A stretch of DNA of 64,000 bases, from NCBI GenBank assembly GCA_959028445.1, contig CAUFRY010000004.1, positions 1-64,000 of the forward strand, written 5' to 3'. The DNA is from an uncultured Collinsella sp. Its GTDB lineage: Bacteria; Actinomycetota; Coriobacteriia; Coriobacteriales; Coriobacteriaceae. The position numbers and the translations under genes were made by a program. How positions within the stretch are numbered: the stretch's first letter is position 1; each line of letters begins with the position of its first letter. Shown piece after piece: positions 35,875 to 43,019 of this stretch. The notes under the pieces are model-generated. The model did no database searches. It was not told where the DNA came from and was given only the letters and a program-made list of their open reading frames with translations.

Positions 35875-36570
35875 TTATGCCTGCTGCCAGGTATCGACGA
35901 GCTCCTTGGCGGCGGCGTGGGGGTCGTCGGCACTGCAGACGGCGCTCACCACAAAGAAGCCGTCGACGCCGGTGGCCTTGAGCTGCGGCAGGTCGGTCGT
36001 CTTGACGCCGCCGCCCACCACGATGGGTACGGGGCTTGCCGCATGGAGGGCAGCCAGGTCCTCAAAGCTCTTGGTGATGATGGAGCCATCTGCCGCGCGT
36101 CCGCAATCGCGCTTGGTCTCGGTCTCGTGGAGCGGGCCGATGCCCAGGTAGTCGACCAGACTCATGTCGGCGGTCTTGACGTACTCGAGCATCTCCTCGC
36201 AGCGGGCCGAAAGGCCCACGATGGCATCGGGGCCCAAAAGTTTGCGGCAGACCTCGACGGGAATATCGCTCTGGCCCACGTGCACGCCATCGACAGCAAT
36301 ACCCTGCTCGCGCGCGGCGAGTACGCAGTCCAGGCGGTCGTCGATTAACAGGGCGACCTGACCGGTCTTGCCGGCCTGTGCGATTGCCTGCGCGGCGTCG
36401 CCGGTCAGTGCGATGATCTCGCGGGCGCTTGCCACCTTGGAGCGCACCTGGATGCAGGTAAAGCCGGCATCGAGCGCCTGGGCCACCACATCGCCCACGG
36501 GACGTCCCAGCGTGTTTTCGGGGCCGAGTACGAGATAGGCCGAGATATCAAGGTTGTCGCGGATGCTCAT
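35875..36570 (-). CDS. thiE: Thiamine-phosphate synthase
   Basis: A 231-residue TIM-barrel enzyme joining hydroxymethylpyrimidine diphosphate and thiazole phosphate. Motifs are VQVRSKVASAREI, LLIDDRLDCVLA, GVHVGQSDIP, IVGLSARC, YLGIGPLHETETKRDCG and PIVVGGGV near the C-terminus. Its ATG overlaps the stop of the upstream thiamin-binding gene by four bases. It is the last gene of the TPP-riboswitch operon with thiM. Confidence 0.93.
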   Translation of the reverse strand: MSIRDNLDISAYLVLGPENTLGRPVGDVVAQALDAGFTCIQVRSKVASAREIIALTGDAAQAIAQAGKTGQVALLIDDRLDCVLAAREQGIAVDGVHVGQSDIPVEVCRKLLGPDAIVGLSARCEEMLEYVKTADMSLVDYLGIGPLHETETKRDCGRAADGSIITKSFEDLAALHAASPVPIVVGGGVKTTDLPQLKATGVDGFFVVSAVCSADDPHAAAKELVDTWQQA

Positions 36571-36908
36571 CGTGCTTCCTCCTGCTTTTTGATCTGTGCT
36601 TCCATGCGCTCGAGTTTGCCGGTCATGGTGTCGGTAAATCCGGGTCGAATATCGGCCTTGAGCACGACTTCGGTGCGGATGCCCTTGCTCGCCAACACAA
36701 AGGTTGCGTCGCGCACGACCTGCATGACCTCGTCCCAGTCGCCCTCGATTTCGGTGAACATCGAGGTGGTGCGGTTGGGAAGGCCGCTCTCGCGAATGAC
36801 GCGCACGACCTCGGCGACCTCGGCGGAGAGTTCATCGCCGGTGCCGCACGGGGCGATGGCCACGGCGACGAGCGTGTTCATGCCGGTATTGGTTGCGGGC
36901 TCGGACAT
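36567..36908 (-). CDS. MTH1187/YkoF-like thiamine-binding protein (DUF77 family)
   Basis: A 113-residue ferredoxin-like protein. The sequence LVAVAIAPCGTGDELSAEVAEVVRVIRESGLPNRTTSMFTEIEGDWDEVMQVV matches the thiamine-binding DUF77 family, which is thought to bind thiamin or its precursor hydroxymethylpyrimidine. It sits between thiM (three bases upstream) and thiE (four-base overlap). This placement supports a role in precursor binding or delivery during salvage. Confidence 0.88.
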   Translation of the reverse strand: MSEPATNTGMNTLVAVAIAPCGTGDELSAEVAEVVRVIRESGLPNRTTSMFTEIEGDWDEVMQVVRDATFVLASKGIRTEVVLKADIRPGFTDTMTGKLERMEAQIKKQEEAR

Positions 36909-36911
36909 GGC

Positions 36912-37751
36912 TTATGCCTCCTCGAGCTCGAGCTGGTTGTTGGCGATGTCTTGGGCGGTCGCGCGGTAGAGCTCGTCGATAAAGGCCACCTTAAAGCTTG
37001 CCGGGGCATCGGCGACAGCGGCGGCACGCGTGCCGGCAACGTTGTAGACCGCGGTGCCGCAGACGGCTGCCGTAAACGGATCGGTGACGCAGGCGTACAC
37101 GGCCAGCACGCCGCCCTGCGAGCAGCCGCAGCCGGTGATCTTTGACATGAGCGGGCTGCCGCCGTGGGACTTGGCCACGGTCGTGCCGTCGGTGATTAGG
37201 TCGACTTCGCCCGAGACCACTACGGCGCCGCCGGTGTAACGGGCGAGCGCCACGGCGGCATCGCGGGCGGCGTCGACCGTGTCGGTGGTATCGACACCGC
37301 GCACGCGGCTCAGATCAGCCGCCTCGCCCTCAAGACCCCACAGGCCGGCGAGTGCGATGATCTCGGAGGCGTTGCCGCGCACGATGGCGGGCTTGTACTG
37401 CTTGAGCTCGTTTACCAGCTGGGTGCGCAGGCTGCCGATGCCCAGGCCCACCGGATCGAGCACCCAGGGCTTGCCGGCGTCGTGTGCCGCCTTGGCCGCG
37501 CGGGGAATCGTCTGCTCGTAGATGGGGAAGAGCGTGCCCATGTTGAGATAGATGGCGCCGCCGCCGGCAACGAGCGCCTCGCCCTCGTCGGGCAGATAGA
37601 CCATGGCGGCCGAACCGCCCACGGCGAGCTGCGCGTTGGCGACAAAGTCGATCGTCACCGTGTTGGTGATGGAGCCGGCCATCGGATTGGTGGCGCGAAT
37701 CTCCTCCACGGCCTTGACCATATGTTGCTTAAGCTGTTCCGAATCAATCAC
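36912..37751 (-). CDS. thiM: Hydroxyethylthiazole kinase
   Basis: A 279-residue kinase of the ribokinase-like fold that phosphorylates the thiazole moiety. Motifs are ITNTVTIDFVANAQLAVGGSAAMV (substrate), WVLDPVGLGIGSLR, IVRGNASEI, GEVDLITDG and the GCGCSQGGVLA anion hole near the end. In this last motif Cys and Gly replace the usual GTGC pattern only slightly. The start is a GTG at 37751 with AAGGAGG eight bases upstream; the open frame upstream runs into the TPP aptamer and is not coding. First gene of the riboswitch operon. Confidence 0.93.
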   Translation of the reverse strand: MIDSEQLKQHMVKAVEEIRATNPMAGSITNTVTIDFVANAQLAVGGSAAMVYLPDEGEALVAGGGAIYLNMGTLFPIYEQTIPRAAKAAHDAGKPWVLDPVGLGIGSLRTQLVNELKQYKPAIVRGNASEIIALAGLWGLEGEAADLSRVRGVDTTDTVDAARDAAVALARYTGGAVVVSGEVDLITDGTTVAKSHGGSPLMSKITGCGCSQGGVLAVYACVTDPFTAAVCGTAVYNVAGTRAAAVADAPASFKVAFIDELYRATAQDIANNQLELEEA

Positions 37752-37776
37752 TGCACATGCCTCCTTGGCATAGAAA

Positions 37777-37804
37777 AGGGGCGCTGTGCATAGACAGCGC
37801 CCCT
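37777..37804 (-). terminator. Riboswitch expression-platform terminator
   Basis: On the minus strand AGGGGCGCTGT pairs with ACAGCGCCCCT and is followed by TTTT. It lies between the TPP aptamer and the thiM ribosome site, so it is the regulated terminator. Confidence 0.85.
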
Positions 37805-37815
37805 GCAAAGGCGGC

Positions 37816-37909
37816 ATGCTCCCTACGCCAGCATTAACTGACAGGTTCAAAGGATTGGGCCCCATGCCCTCTCAGCCTTGTGGTTTGCACCGCCGGCACT
37901 CCCGCATCG
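37816..37909 (-). promoter_or_regulatory. TPP riboswitch (THI element)
   Basis: Read on the minus strand the aptamer has GCGGGAGTGCC, the conserved GGCTGAGAGGG, CCTTTGAACCTG and TCAGTTAATGCTGGCGTAGGGAG, all in the canonical order. It precedes thiM and its terminator, so thiamin pyrophosphate should switch off the thiM/DUF77/thiE operon. Confidence 0.95.
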
Positions 37910-37933
37910 AATCTGTTGTCCCTATACTAACGC

Positions 37934-37968
37934 ACCTGCCAAAAAGGGACAGGTTTATTTTGGCAGGT
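37934..37968. repeat. GGGACAG-loop hairpin, stem variant G-C
   Basis: ACCTGCCAAAA and TTTTGGCAGGT enclose AGGGACAGGTTTA. It is identical to the hairpin at 13436-13472 except for a G-C pair in place of A-T, a compensatory change. It touches the promoter of the HAD gene. Confidence 0.85.
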
Positions 37969-37971
37969 CGT

Positions 37972-37977
37972 TACAAT
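37972..37977 (+). promoter_or_regulatory. Probable -10 box for the HAD phosphatase gene
   Basis: TACAAT lies 29 bases before the start codon, four bases after the GGGACAG hairpin. The hairpin therefore occupies the -35 region. Confidence 0.4.
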
Positions 37978-38005
37978 AGGTAGGACCGATACGAATGGGG
38001 GCCTT

Positions 38006-38914
38006 ATGATTGAACTTGTGCTGACCGATATGGACGATACGCTGATTCCAGCCGGGCATGACGGCGCCAGCGACTACGCCATCGAGGGCATTCATGCCAT
38101 GCAGGCGGCGGGTCTGCACTTTGGCCCGGTTTCGGGTCGCCAACCGTCCGCGATGGGCTGGATGTTCAAAAATCGTTCCGAGTGCTTCTCGACTGGCGCG
38201 TTCTGTAACGGCCAGGTGATGTTTGTTGACGGCGAGGTTGTTGCCTCCCGTGCGAGCGACAACGGTGCCCTCATGCGTCTTGCCGACTATCTGGAGCAAG
38301 AGACCGACGATACCTATCTGAAGGTCTATAGCCTGGGCGATGACTTTTGGGGCAACGATGCCTATTGCGTGACGAGTGATCCCGAGCGCGTTCGTCGCGC
38401 CATGGAGTCGGGCGGCAACGCATGGCTCAAAGGCGAAGAGGCCCCGTGCCGTCCTGTTGTCGATGATACCCCGGTGTACAAGGCGAATATCTGGAGCGCC
38501 CGCTCGCGCGAAGAGCTCGCTGAGCTGCGCGAGCGCATTGCCGCCGAGGTGCCGGAGCTCTCGCTTGTGTTTCCCAACAACCGCGTGCGCCTATTCGATA
38601 TTCTCCCGGCCGGTTGGGACAAGGGCTGCGCCGCCCTGGAGCTGGCGCATGCCCTGGGTCTGACGCCCGATGAGGTGGCCGTATTTGGCGATTCCGATAA
38701 CGATTTGCCCATGATCGGTGCCGTTCCCAACTCCGTTGCAGTCGCCAATGCCAACGAGGCCGTCACGGCTGCCGCGCGCTGGCATATTGGCGCCGCGGCA
38801 GATGATGCGGTTGCCGGGGCCCTGCATCAGATTGCCGCCTGCGCCGCGACGGGGGAGATGCCGCCGTTTATGCGTCAGGCAGATGCGGCGGGTTCGGGTA
38901 TCGCGGACGTCTAG
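38006..38914 (+). CDS. Cof-type HAD-IIB hydrolase
   Basis: A 302-residue phosphatase. Motif I is LVLTDMDDTLIP with the nucleophile and acid aspartates, motif II GPVSGRQPS, motif III the DKGCAAL lysine and motif IV VFGDSDNDLPMIG. The cap domain (about 85-190) is of the C2 type. Such enzymes remove phosphate from sugar phosphates, FMN or PLP, and the target cannot be told. GGGGGCC precedes the ATG. A LysR gene follows ten bases downstream. Confidence 0.9.
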   Translation: MIELVLTDMDDTLIPAGHDGASDYAIEGIHAMQAAGLHFGPVSGRQPSAMGWMFKNRSECFSTGAFCNGQVMFVDGEVVASRASDNGALMRLADYLEQETDDTYLKVYSLGDDFWGNDAYCVTSDPERVRRAMESGGNAWLKGEEAPCRPVVDDTPVYKANIWSARSREELAELRERIAAEVPELSLVFPNNRVRLFDILPAGWDKGCAALELAHALGLTPDEVAVFGDSDNDLPMIGAVPNSVAVANANEAVTAAARWHIGAAADDAVAGALHQIAACAATGEMPPFMRQADAAGSGIADV

Positions 38915-38924
38915 GGAGGCTATC

Positions 38925-39821
38925 ATGAAGCTTCAACAGCTCAGGTATGTCGTCAAAGTTGCCGAATGCGGCAGCATCACCGAGGCCTCGCGCCGGCTCT
39001 TTGTGTCGCAGCCTTCGATTACCGCGTCGATTCGCGATCTCGAAAACGAGATGGGTGTGCACATCTTTGAGCGCACCAACAAGGGTGTCATTGTGTCCGA
39101 GGAGGGCGAGACCTTCTTGGGCTACGCGCGCCAGGTGCTCGATCAGGCGGATCTGCTCGAAGGCAAGTACAAGGGCGCGTCCGAGCAGGTGCCGCACTTT
39201 AGTGTGAGCTGCCAGCATTATTCCTTTGCCGTCAACGCGTTTGTTGACGTGATCCGCGAGTTCGATGCCGCGCGCTATGACTTTACCCTGCGCGAGGAGC
39301 AGACTCACGAGATTATCGAGGACGTCGCGCATATGAAAAGCGAACTGGGCATCCTATATCTGTCCGAGCACAACCGCGAGGTCATCGAGCGCATGCTGGT
39401 GGCCAACGAGCTCGTGTTCGAAGGGCTCTTCTGCGCCACGCCGCATGTCTTCGTCTGCGCCGACCATCCGCTGGCGGCCCGCTCCAGCGTGACGCTCGAG
39501 GACTTGGAAGACTACCCGTTCCTGTCCTACGAGCAGGGCAGTTACAACTCCTTTTACTATTCCGAAGAGCTGACCTCGACGTTTGAGCGTCGCAAGAATA
39601 TCCGCGTGCGCGACCGTGCGACGCTGTTCAACCTGGCCATGGGCCTCAACGGCTACACGGTGTGCTCGGGCGTGATTAGCCACGAACTCAACGGCCCCGG
39701 CATTATCTCGATTCCGCTCGATGCGGATGAGTACATGGAGATCGGCATCATCACGCGCAAGAACACGACGCTTACGCGCTACGGTCAAGCCTATATCGAC
39801 GCGATCCGTCAGCATATCTAG
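38925..39821 (+). CDS. LysR family regulator, likely of methionine metabolism
   Basis: A 298-residue LysR protein: an N-terminal winged helix (MKLQQLRYVVKVAECGSITEASRRLFVSQPSITASIRDLE) and an effector domain from residue 90. The ATG at 38925 has AGGGAGG upstream. The frame is open to 38718 but that part overlaps the HAD gene. It is followed by a MetE-like gene with a dyad in between, as MetR- or MtaR-type LysR regulators often are. That target is inference from position. Confidence 0.9.
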   Translation: MKLQQLRYVVKVAECGSITEASRRLFVSQPSITASIRDLENEMGVHIFERTNKGVIVSEEGETFLGYARQVLDQADLLEGKYKGASEQVPHFSVSCQHYSFAVNAFVDVIREFDAARYDFTLREEQTHEIIEDVAHMKSELGILYLSEHNREVIERMLVANELVFEGLFCATPHVFVCADHPLAARSSVTLEDLEDYPFLSYEQGSYNSFYYSEELTSTFERRKNIRVRDRATLFNLAMGLNGYTVCSGVISHELNGPGIISIPLDADEYMEIGIITRKNTTLTRYGQAYIDAIRQHI

Positions 39822-39867
39822 ACTGCTGCGTCCTGTACAGGTCAAATCTCTTCATGGCAGTCCCAAC

Positions 39868-39890
39868 TGATATAGGAAGCATCTATATCA
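39868..39890. promoter_or_regulatory. Inverted repeat before the MetE-like gene
   Basis: TGATATAG (39868-39875) and CTATATCA (39883-39890) with a 7-base spacer form a LysR-type box. It lies about 87 bases before the MetE-like start, next to A+T-rich promoter sequence. Confidence 0.5.
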
Positions 39891-39976
39891 AACTGTTATA
39901 AACGTATATTTTACGATGGCTATATGAGCGCTCATACTTTGTCCCAGTAAAGCAACCAATGCAAAGGGAGATATCT

Positions 39977-41110
39977 ATGAGTGCTTTAACCACGCTGAAC
40001 GCGCCGTTTCGCGCCGATATCGTCGGCAGCTTTCTTCGTCCACAGGCCGTAAAGGACGCCCGTGCCGCCTATGCTGCGGGCACACTCGACGCCGCCGGCC
40101 TTAAGGCCGTCGAGGATGAGGCCATTCGCGACCTGGTGGACAAGCAAAAGTCCGCTGGCCTGCAGGTGATTACCGATGGCGAGTTTCGCCGCAGTTACTG
40201 GCACCTCGATTTTATGTGGGGACTCAACGGCATTGAGCGCCGTACCTCACGCACGGGTTATATGTTCCATGACGAGGAGACGACGGCCGACACCGCTGTG
40301 GTTACCGGTCCCATTAGCGGCGAGAACCACCCGTTCGTCGAGCATTTTAAGTTCGTCAAGGCGCTTGAGGGAGAGGGCCACGTTGCACGCCAGACCATCC
40401 CGGCGCCTATCCAGACGTTCTCTGAGGTTACGCTCGATCGCTGCGACGGCCAGCAGGAGGGCCTGCGTGCCGTCTATAAGACCGACGAGGAACTTGCCGA
40501 CGCCATCGCAGCCGCTTATCGCACGGTGATCGCCGACCTGTACGCAGCAGGCTGCCGCAATATCCAGTTTGACGACTGCACCTGGGGCATCTACTGCGAT
40601 ACCGATTTTGTCGCCAAAACCGGCATGAGCCCGGTCGACCTGCAAAAGGTAAGCGAGCTGGGCGTGGCGCTCAACAATGCCGCCATCGCGGACAAGCCCG
40701 ACGATCTGGTCATCAACACGCATGTGTGCCGCGGCAACTACCACTCCACCTATGCCTTCGAGGGCGGCTATGACCCCATCGCGCCGTACCTGTTCGCAAA
40801 CGAGGATGTCGATGCATTTTACCTGGAGTTCGATACGCCGCGCGCCGGCGGTTTTGAGCCGCTCAAGTACGTTGCCCCGGGCAAGAAGGTCGTGCTGGGC
40901 TTGGTAACCACCAAGGCGGCAGAGCTCGAGAACGAGGATGTTATCGTCGAGCGCATCCGTGAAGCCGCAAAGTACGTGCCGCTCGAGAACCTGTATCTGT
41001 CGCCTCAGTGCGGCTTTGCCAGCTGCGAGATTGGCAACAAGCTGACCGAGGATGAGCAATGGGCAAAGATCGCGCTGGTCAAGCGCATTGCCGAGCGCGT
41101 TTGGAAATAG
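39977..41110 (+). CDS. MetE-like methyltransferase (YxjG/YxjH family)
   Basis: A 377-residue protein related to the C-terminal half of cobalamin-independent methionine synthase. VGSFLRPQAVKDA, VITDGEFRRSYWHLDF, IQFDDCTWGIYCD, INTHVCRGNY and FYLEFDTPRAGGFEPL are seen. Zinc ligands of the fold would be the His and Cys of NTHVC and the Cys of SPQCGFASCE. Family members probably use a methyl donor other than methyl-tetrahydrofolate triglutamate. Of two in-frame ATGs the second, at 39977, is chosen because GGGAG lies six bases upstream. Confidence 0.88.
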   Translation: MSALTTLNAPFRADIVGSFLRPQAVKDARAAYAAGTLDAAGLKAVEDEAIRDLVDKQKSAGLQVITDGEFRRSYWHLDFMWGLNGIERRTSRTGYMFHDEETTADTAVVTGPISGENHPFVEHFKFVKALEGEGHVARQTIPAPIQTFSEVTLDRCDGQQEGLRAVYKTDEELADAIAAAYRTVIADLYAAGCRNIQFDDCTWGIYCDTDFVAKTGMSPVDLQKVSELGVALNNAAIADKPDDLVINTHVCRGNYHSTYAFEGGYDPIAPYLFANEDVDAFYLEFDTPRAGGFEPLKYVAPGKKVVLGLVTTKAAELENEDVIVERIREAAKYVPLENLYLSPQCGFASCEIGNKLTEDEQWAKIALVKRIAERVWK

Positions 41111-41135
41111 CGGTAACGTTCGCAGGTGACGGCGC

Positions 41136-42080
41136 GTGCGAGAGGTGGCGAACGGTCCCATCGTCATTTCCATCGGCTTGATCCTGGCAAGTTCCGCTAT
41201 TGCTAACTGCCAGACCAACTGGCTTGTGGCTGTCATTGGCGTTGCCGTTATCGTCATCTGCAACATCTGGGGCCGTGGCATGGTCAAGATCGTGCCGATT
41301 TTGCTGGGCGTTGTGGTGAGCTATGCCGTTGTGGCTGCGCTCGGCGAGGTTGATTTCTCGGGCGTTGCCGCCGCTCCGTGGGTCGGTCTGCCCATCGTGT
41401 GGGACAACACCGTGTTTGCACTCTTTGGGCCGCAGTTCGATAGCGGTCTTGCCACGACGGCCATCATCACCATCATGCCGCTGGCCTTCGCGACCATGAT
41501 CGAGCATATCGGCGATATCTCTGCTATCGGTTCGACTTGCGAGCGCAACTACATTGCCGATCCCGGTCTGCATCGCACGCTGCTCGGCGACGGCCTTGCC
41601 ACGATTCTGGCTTCGCTCTTTGGCGCTCCGGCCAACACTACGTATGGTGAGAACACCGGCGTGCTCGCCCTGACGCGCGTGTTCGACCCGCGCGTAATTC
41701 GAATTGCCGCGTGTTGCGCCATCGTGCTTTCGTTCTGCCCCAAGTTCGCGGCTGTCATTGCGGCCATGCCGGCGTGTGTGATCGGCGGTGTGTCGCTCGT
41801 GCTCTACGGCATGATCAGCGCTGTGGGCGTCCGCAACCTCATCGAGAACCAGGTCGATTTCCAGAACAACCGCAACGTGCTGGTTGCCGCGCTGGTGCTC
41901 GTGCTTTCGCTCGGCATCGCGTACAGCACCGCCGGCGCCATCGTGTTGGAGCTGGGCGGCGTGACCATTTCGCTGTCCGGCATTGCCGCGGGCTCACTGG
42001 TGGGCATTGTGCTTAACGCCATCCTGCCGGGTAACGACTTTGAGTTTGATGTCTCCGAGCTTGAGGAGGCTGCTGAGTAG
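41136..42080 (+). CDS. N-terminally truncated uracil/xanthine permease (NCS2), probable pseudogene
   Basis: A 314-residue remnant of a UraA-like permease (usual length about 420-440). It begins in the middle of the family motif ANGPIVISIGLILA, so the first 100-odd residues with the first helices and half of the substrate site are missing. The remainder is intact: FATMIEHIGDISAIG with the substrate Glu and His, and GENTGVLALTRVFDPRVI. Only 25 bases separate it from the MetE-like stop, so the missing part was deleted and not shifted into another frame. No ribosome site precedes the GTG at 41136. Confidence 0.75.
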   Translation: MREVANGPIVISIGLILASSAIANCQTNWLVAVIGVAVIVICNIWGRGMVKIVPILLGVVVSYAVVAALGEVDFSGVAAAPWVGLPIVWDNTVFALFGPQFDSGLATTAIITIMPLAFATMIEHIGDISAIGSTCERNYIADPGLHRTLLGDGLATILASLFGAPANTTYGENTGVLALTRVFDPRVIRIAACCAIVLSFCPKFAAVIAAMPACVIGGVSLVLYGMISAVGVRNLIENQVDFQNNRNVLVAALVLVLSLGIAYSTAGAIVLELGGVTISLSGIAAGSLVGIVLNAILPGNDFEFDVSELEEAAE

Positions 42081-42105
42081 CAGCTGCGTTCAGCTAAAAC
42101 AAGAT

Positions 42106-42142
42106 ATGGTGCCCATGCGTATATGCGCGTGGGCACCATTTT
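42106..42142 (+). terminator. Intrinsic terminator after the truncated permease
   Basis: ATGGTGCCCATGCG and CGCGTGGGCACCAT form a near-perfect stem around TATATG, followed by TTTTT. It overlaps the end of the convergent esterase gene. Confidence 0.85.
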
Positions 42143-42807
42143 TAATGCGTCAGTATCCAGCGTATGCCACGCGCCATTCGTAGATCGGTTTGGGCAAAGT
42201 GATTGCCGGGGTTGAGTTCCAGTGTTGTTGGAATGCTGCGCTCGACGAGCAACGCTTCCATCGCGCGTGTGTCTTCAAGGACGTGTCGCATCATGCGGTT
42301 GGGCGTCTTGGTTTCCTTTTTGCCGAGTGACAGATAGACGGCTTGTGGGCTGCCGGCAAATGGCGCCGTGCTGGCACGGTCGACAAAGTCGGGAAACCAT
42401 AGCGACCCCGATGCGCTCGCCGCACGGCCAAAGGCATCGGTTTGCCAGAGAGCCCAAAGCGAAAAGAGGCCCGCGAGCGAGTAGCCGGCAATGCCGCGCC
42501 AGGTGGGCGGCTGAGGAAGCGACGACTCCACCTGGGGGATTATCTGATTCAGCAGCTCATCAAGAAAACCGGCGGCTTGGCCGCCGAAAGGCTCGGCATC
42601 GCGTACGGTCCCGTCGCATGCCCAGGGGCTCAACTCGCGATTCCAATCGAGCCCGCCAATGGCGACAAGGGTGAATGGCGGACAGTCGAGCTCTCGGCAG
42701 CGGTCATAAACATCGCTACCGTCGCCCATGACCACGGGGAGGTAGATGACGGGCGCGCCTTCCGTATGCTCCGAATGAACGGTTATCTGCTTTTGATGCG
42801 CTTCCAT
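42142..42807 (-). CDS. Alpha/beta hydrolase, esterase family (PF00756-like)
   Basis: A 221-residue serine hydrolase. The nucleophile elbow is GIAGYSLAGLFSLWAL (GYSLAG). The N-terminal strand APVIYLPVVMGDGSDVYDRC and ASASGSLWFPDF are as in the enterochelin-esterase/IroE group. GNHFAQTDL supplies the histidine. No signal peptide is visible. The substrate is unknown. Confidence 0.83.
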   Translation of the reverse strand: MEAHQKQITVHSEHTEGAPVIYLPVVMGDGSDVYDRCRELDCPPFTLVAIGGLDWNRELSPWACDGTVRDAEPFGGQAAGFLDELLNQIIPQVESSLPQPPTWRGIAGYSLAGLFSLWALWQTDAFGRAASASGSLWFPDFVDRASTAPFAGSPQAVYLSLGKKETKTPNRMMRHVLEDTRAMEALLVERSIPTTLELNPGNHFAQTDLRMARGIRWILTH

Positions 42808-42919
42808 GACGGGCTTCTCTCAGTGTTGTGATATCGGCAGCCCCAATTGTCGCACGCCAGCGTATACCGGTTGGACAGCATCAAGAACATTCGCGTGCGC
42901 CGCGCGGGCGCAAACGGAA

Positions 42920-42955
42920 AACGCCACCGCCGGAGGGGAGCCTGGCGGTGGCGTT
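42920..42955 (-). terminator. Intrinsic terminator of the surface protein gene
   Basis: AACGCCACCGCC and GGCGGTGGCGTT form a 12-base stem. On the minus strand it is followed by TTTT, 65 bases after the surface protein stop. Confidence 0.82.
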
Positions 42956-43019
42956 GCTAAACGGTGCGCGGGCTAGCACTTCTGTGGGTGCCGTCCCGTG
43001 CGTTAAAGGCCAAAGGCGT

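Noticed and set aside
37752..37865. N-terminal extension of thiM
   Set aside because: It runs through the TPP aptamer and terminator, which are conserved RNA structures.
38718..38924. N-terminal extension of the LysR protein
   Set aside because: It lies within the HAD phosphatase gene. The helix-turn-helix begins at the ATG at 38925.
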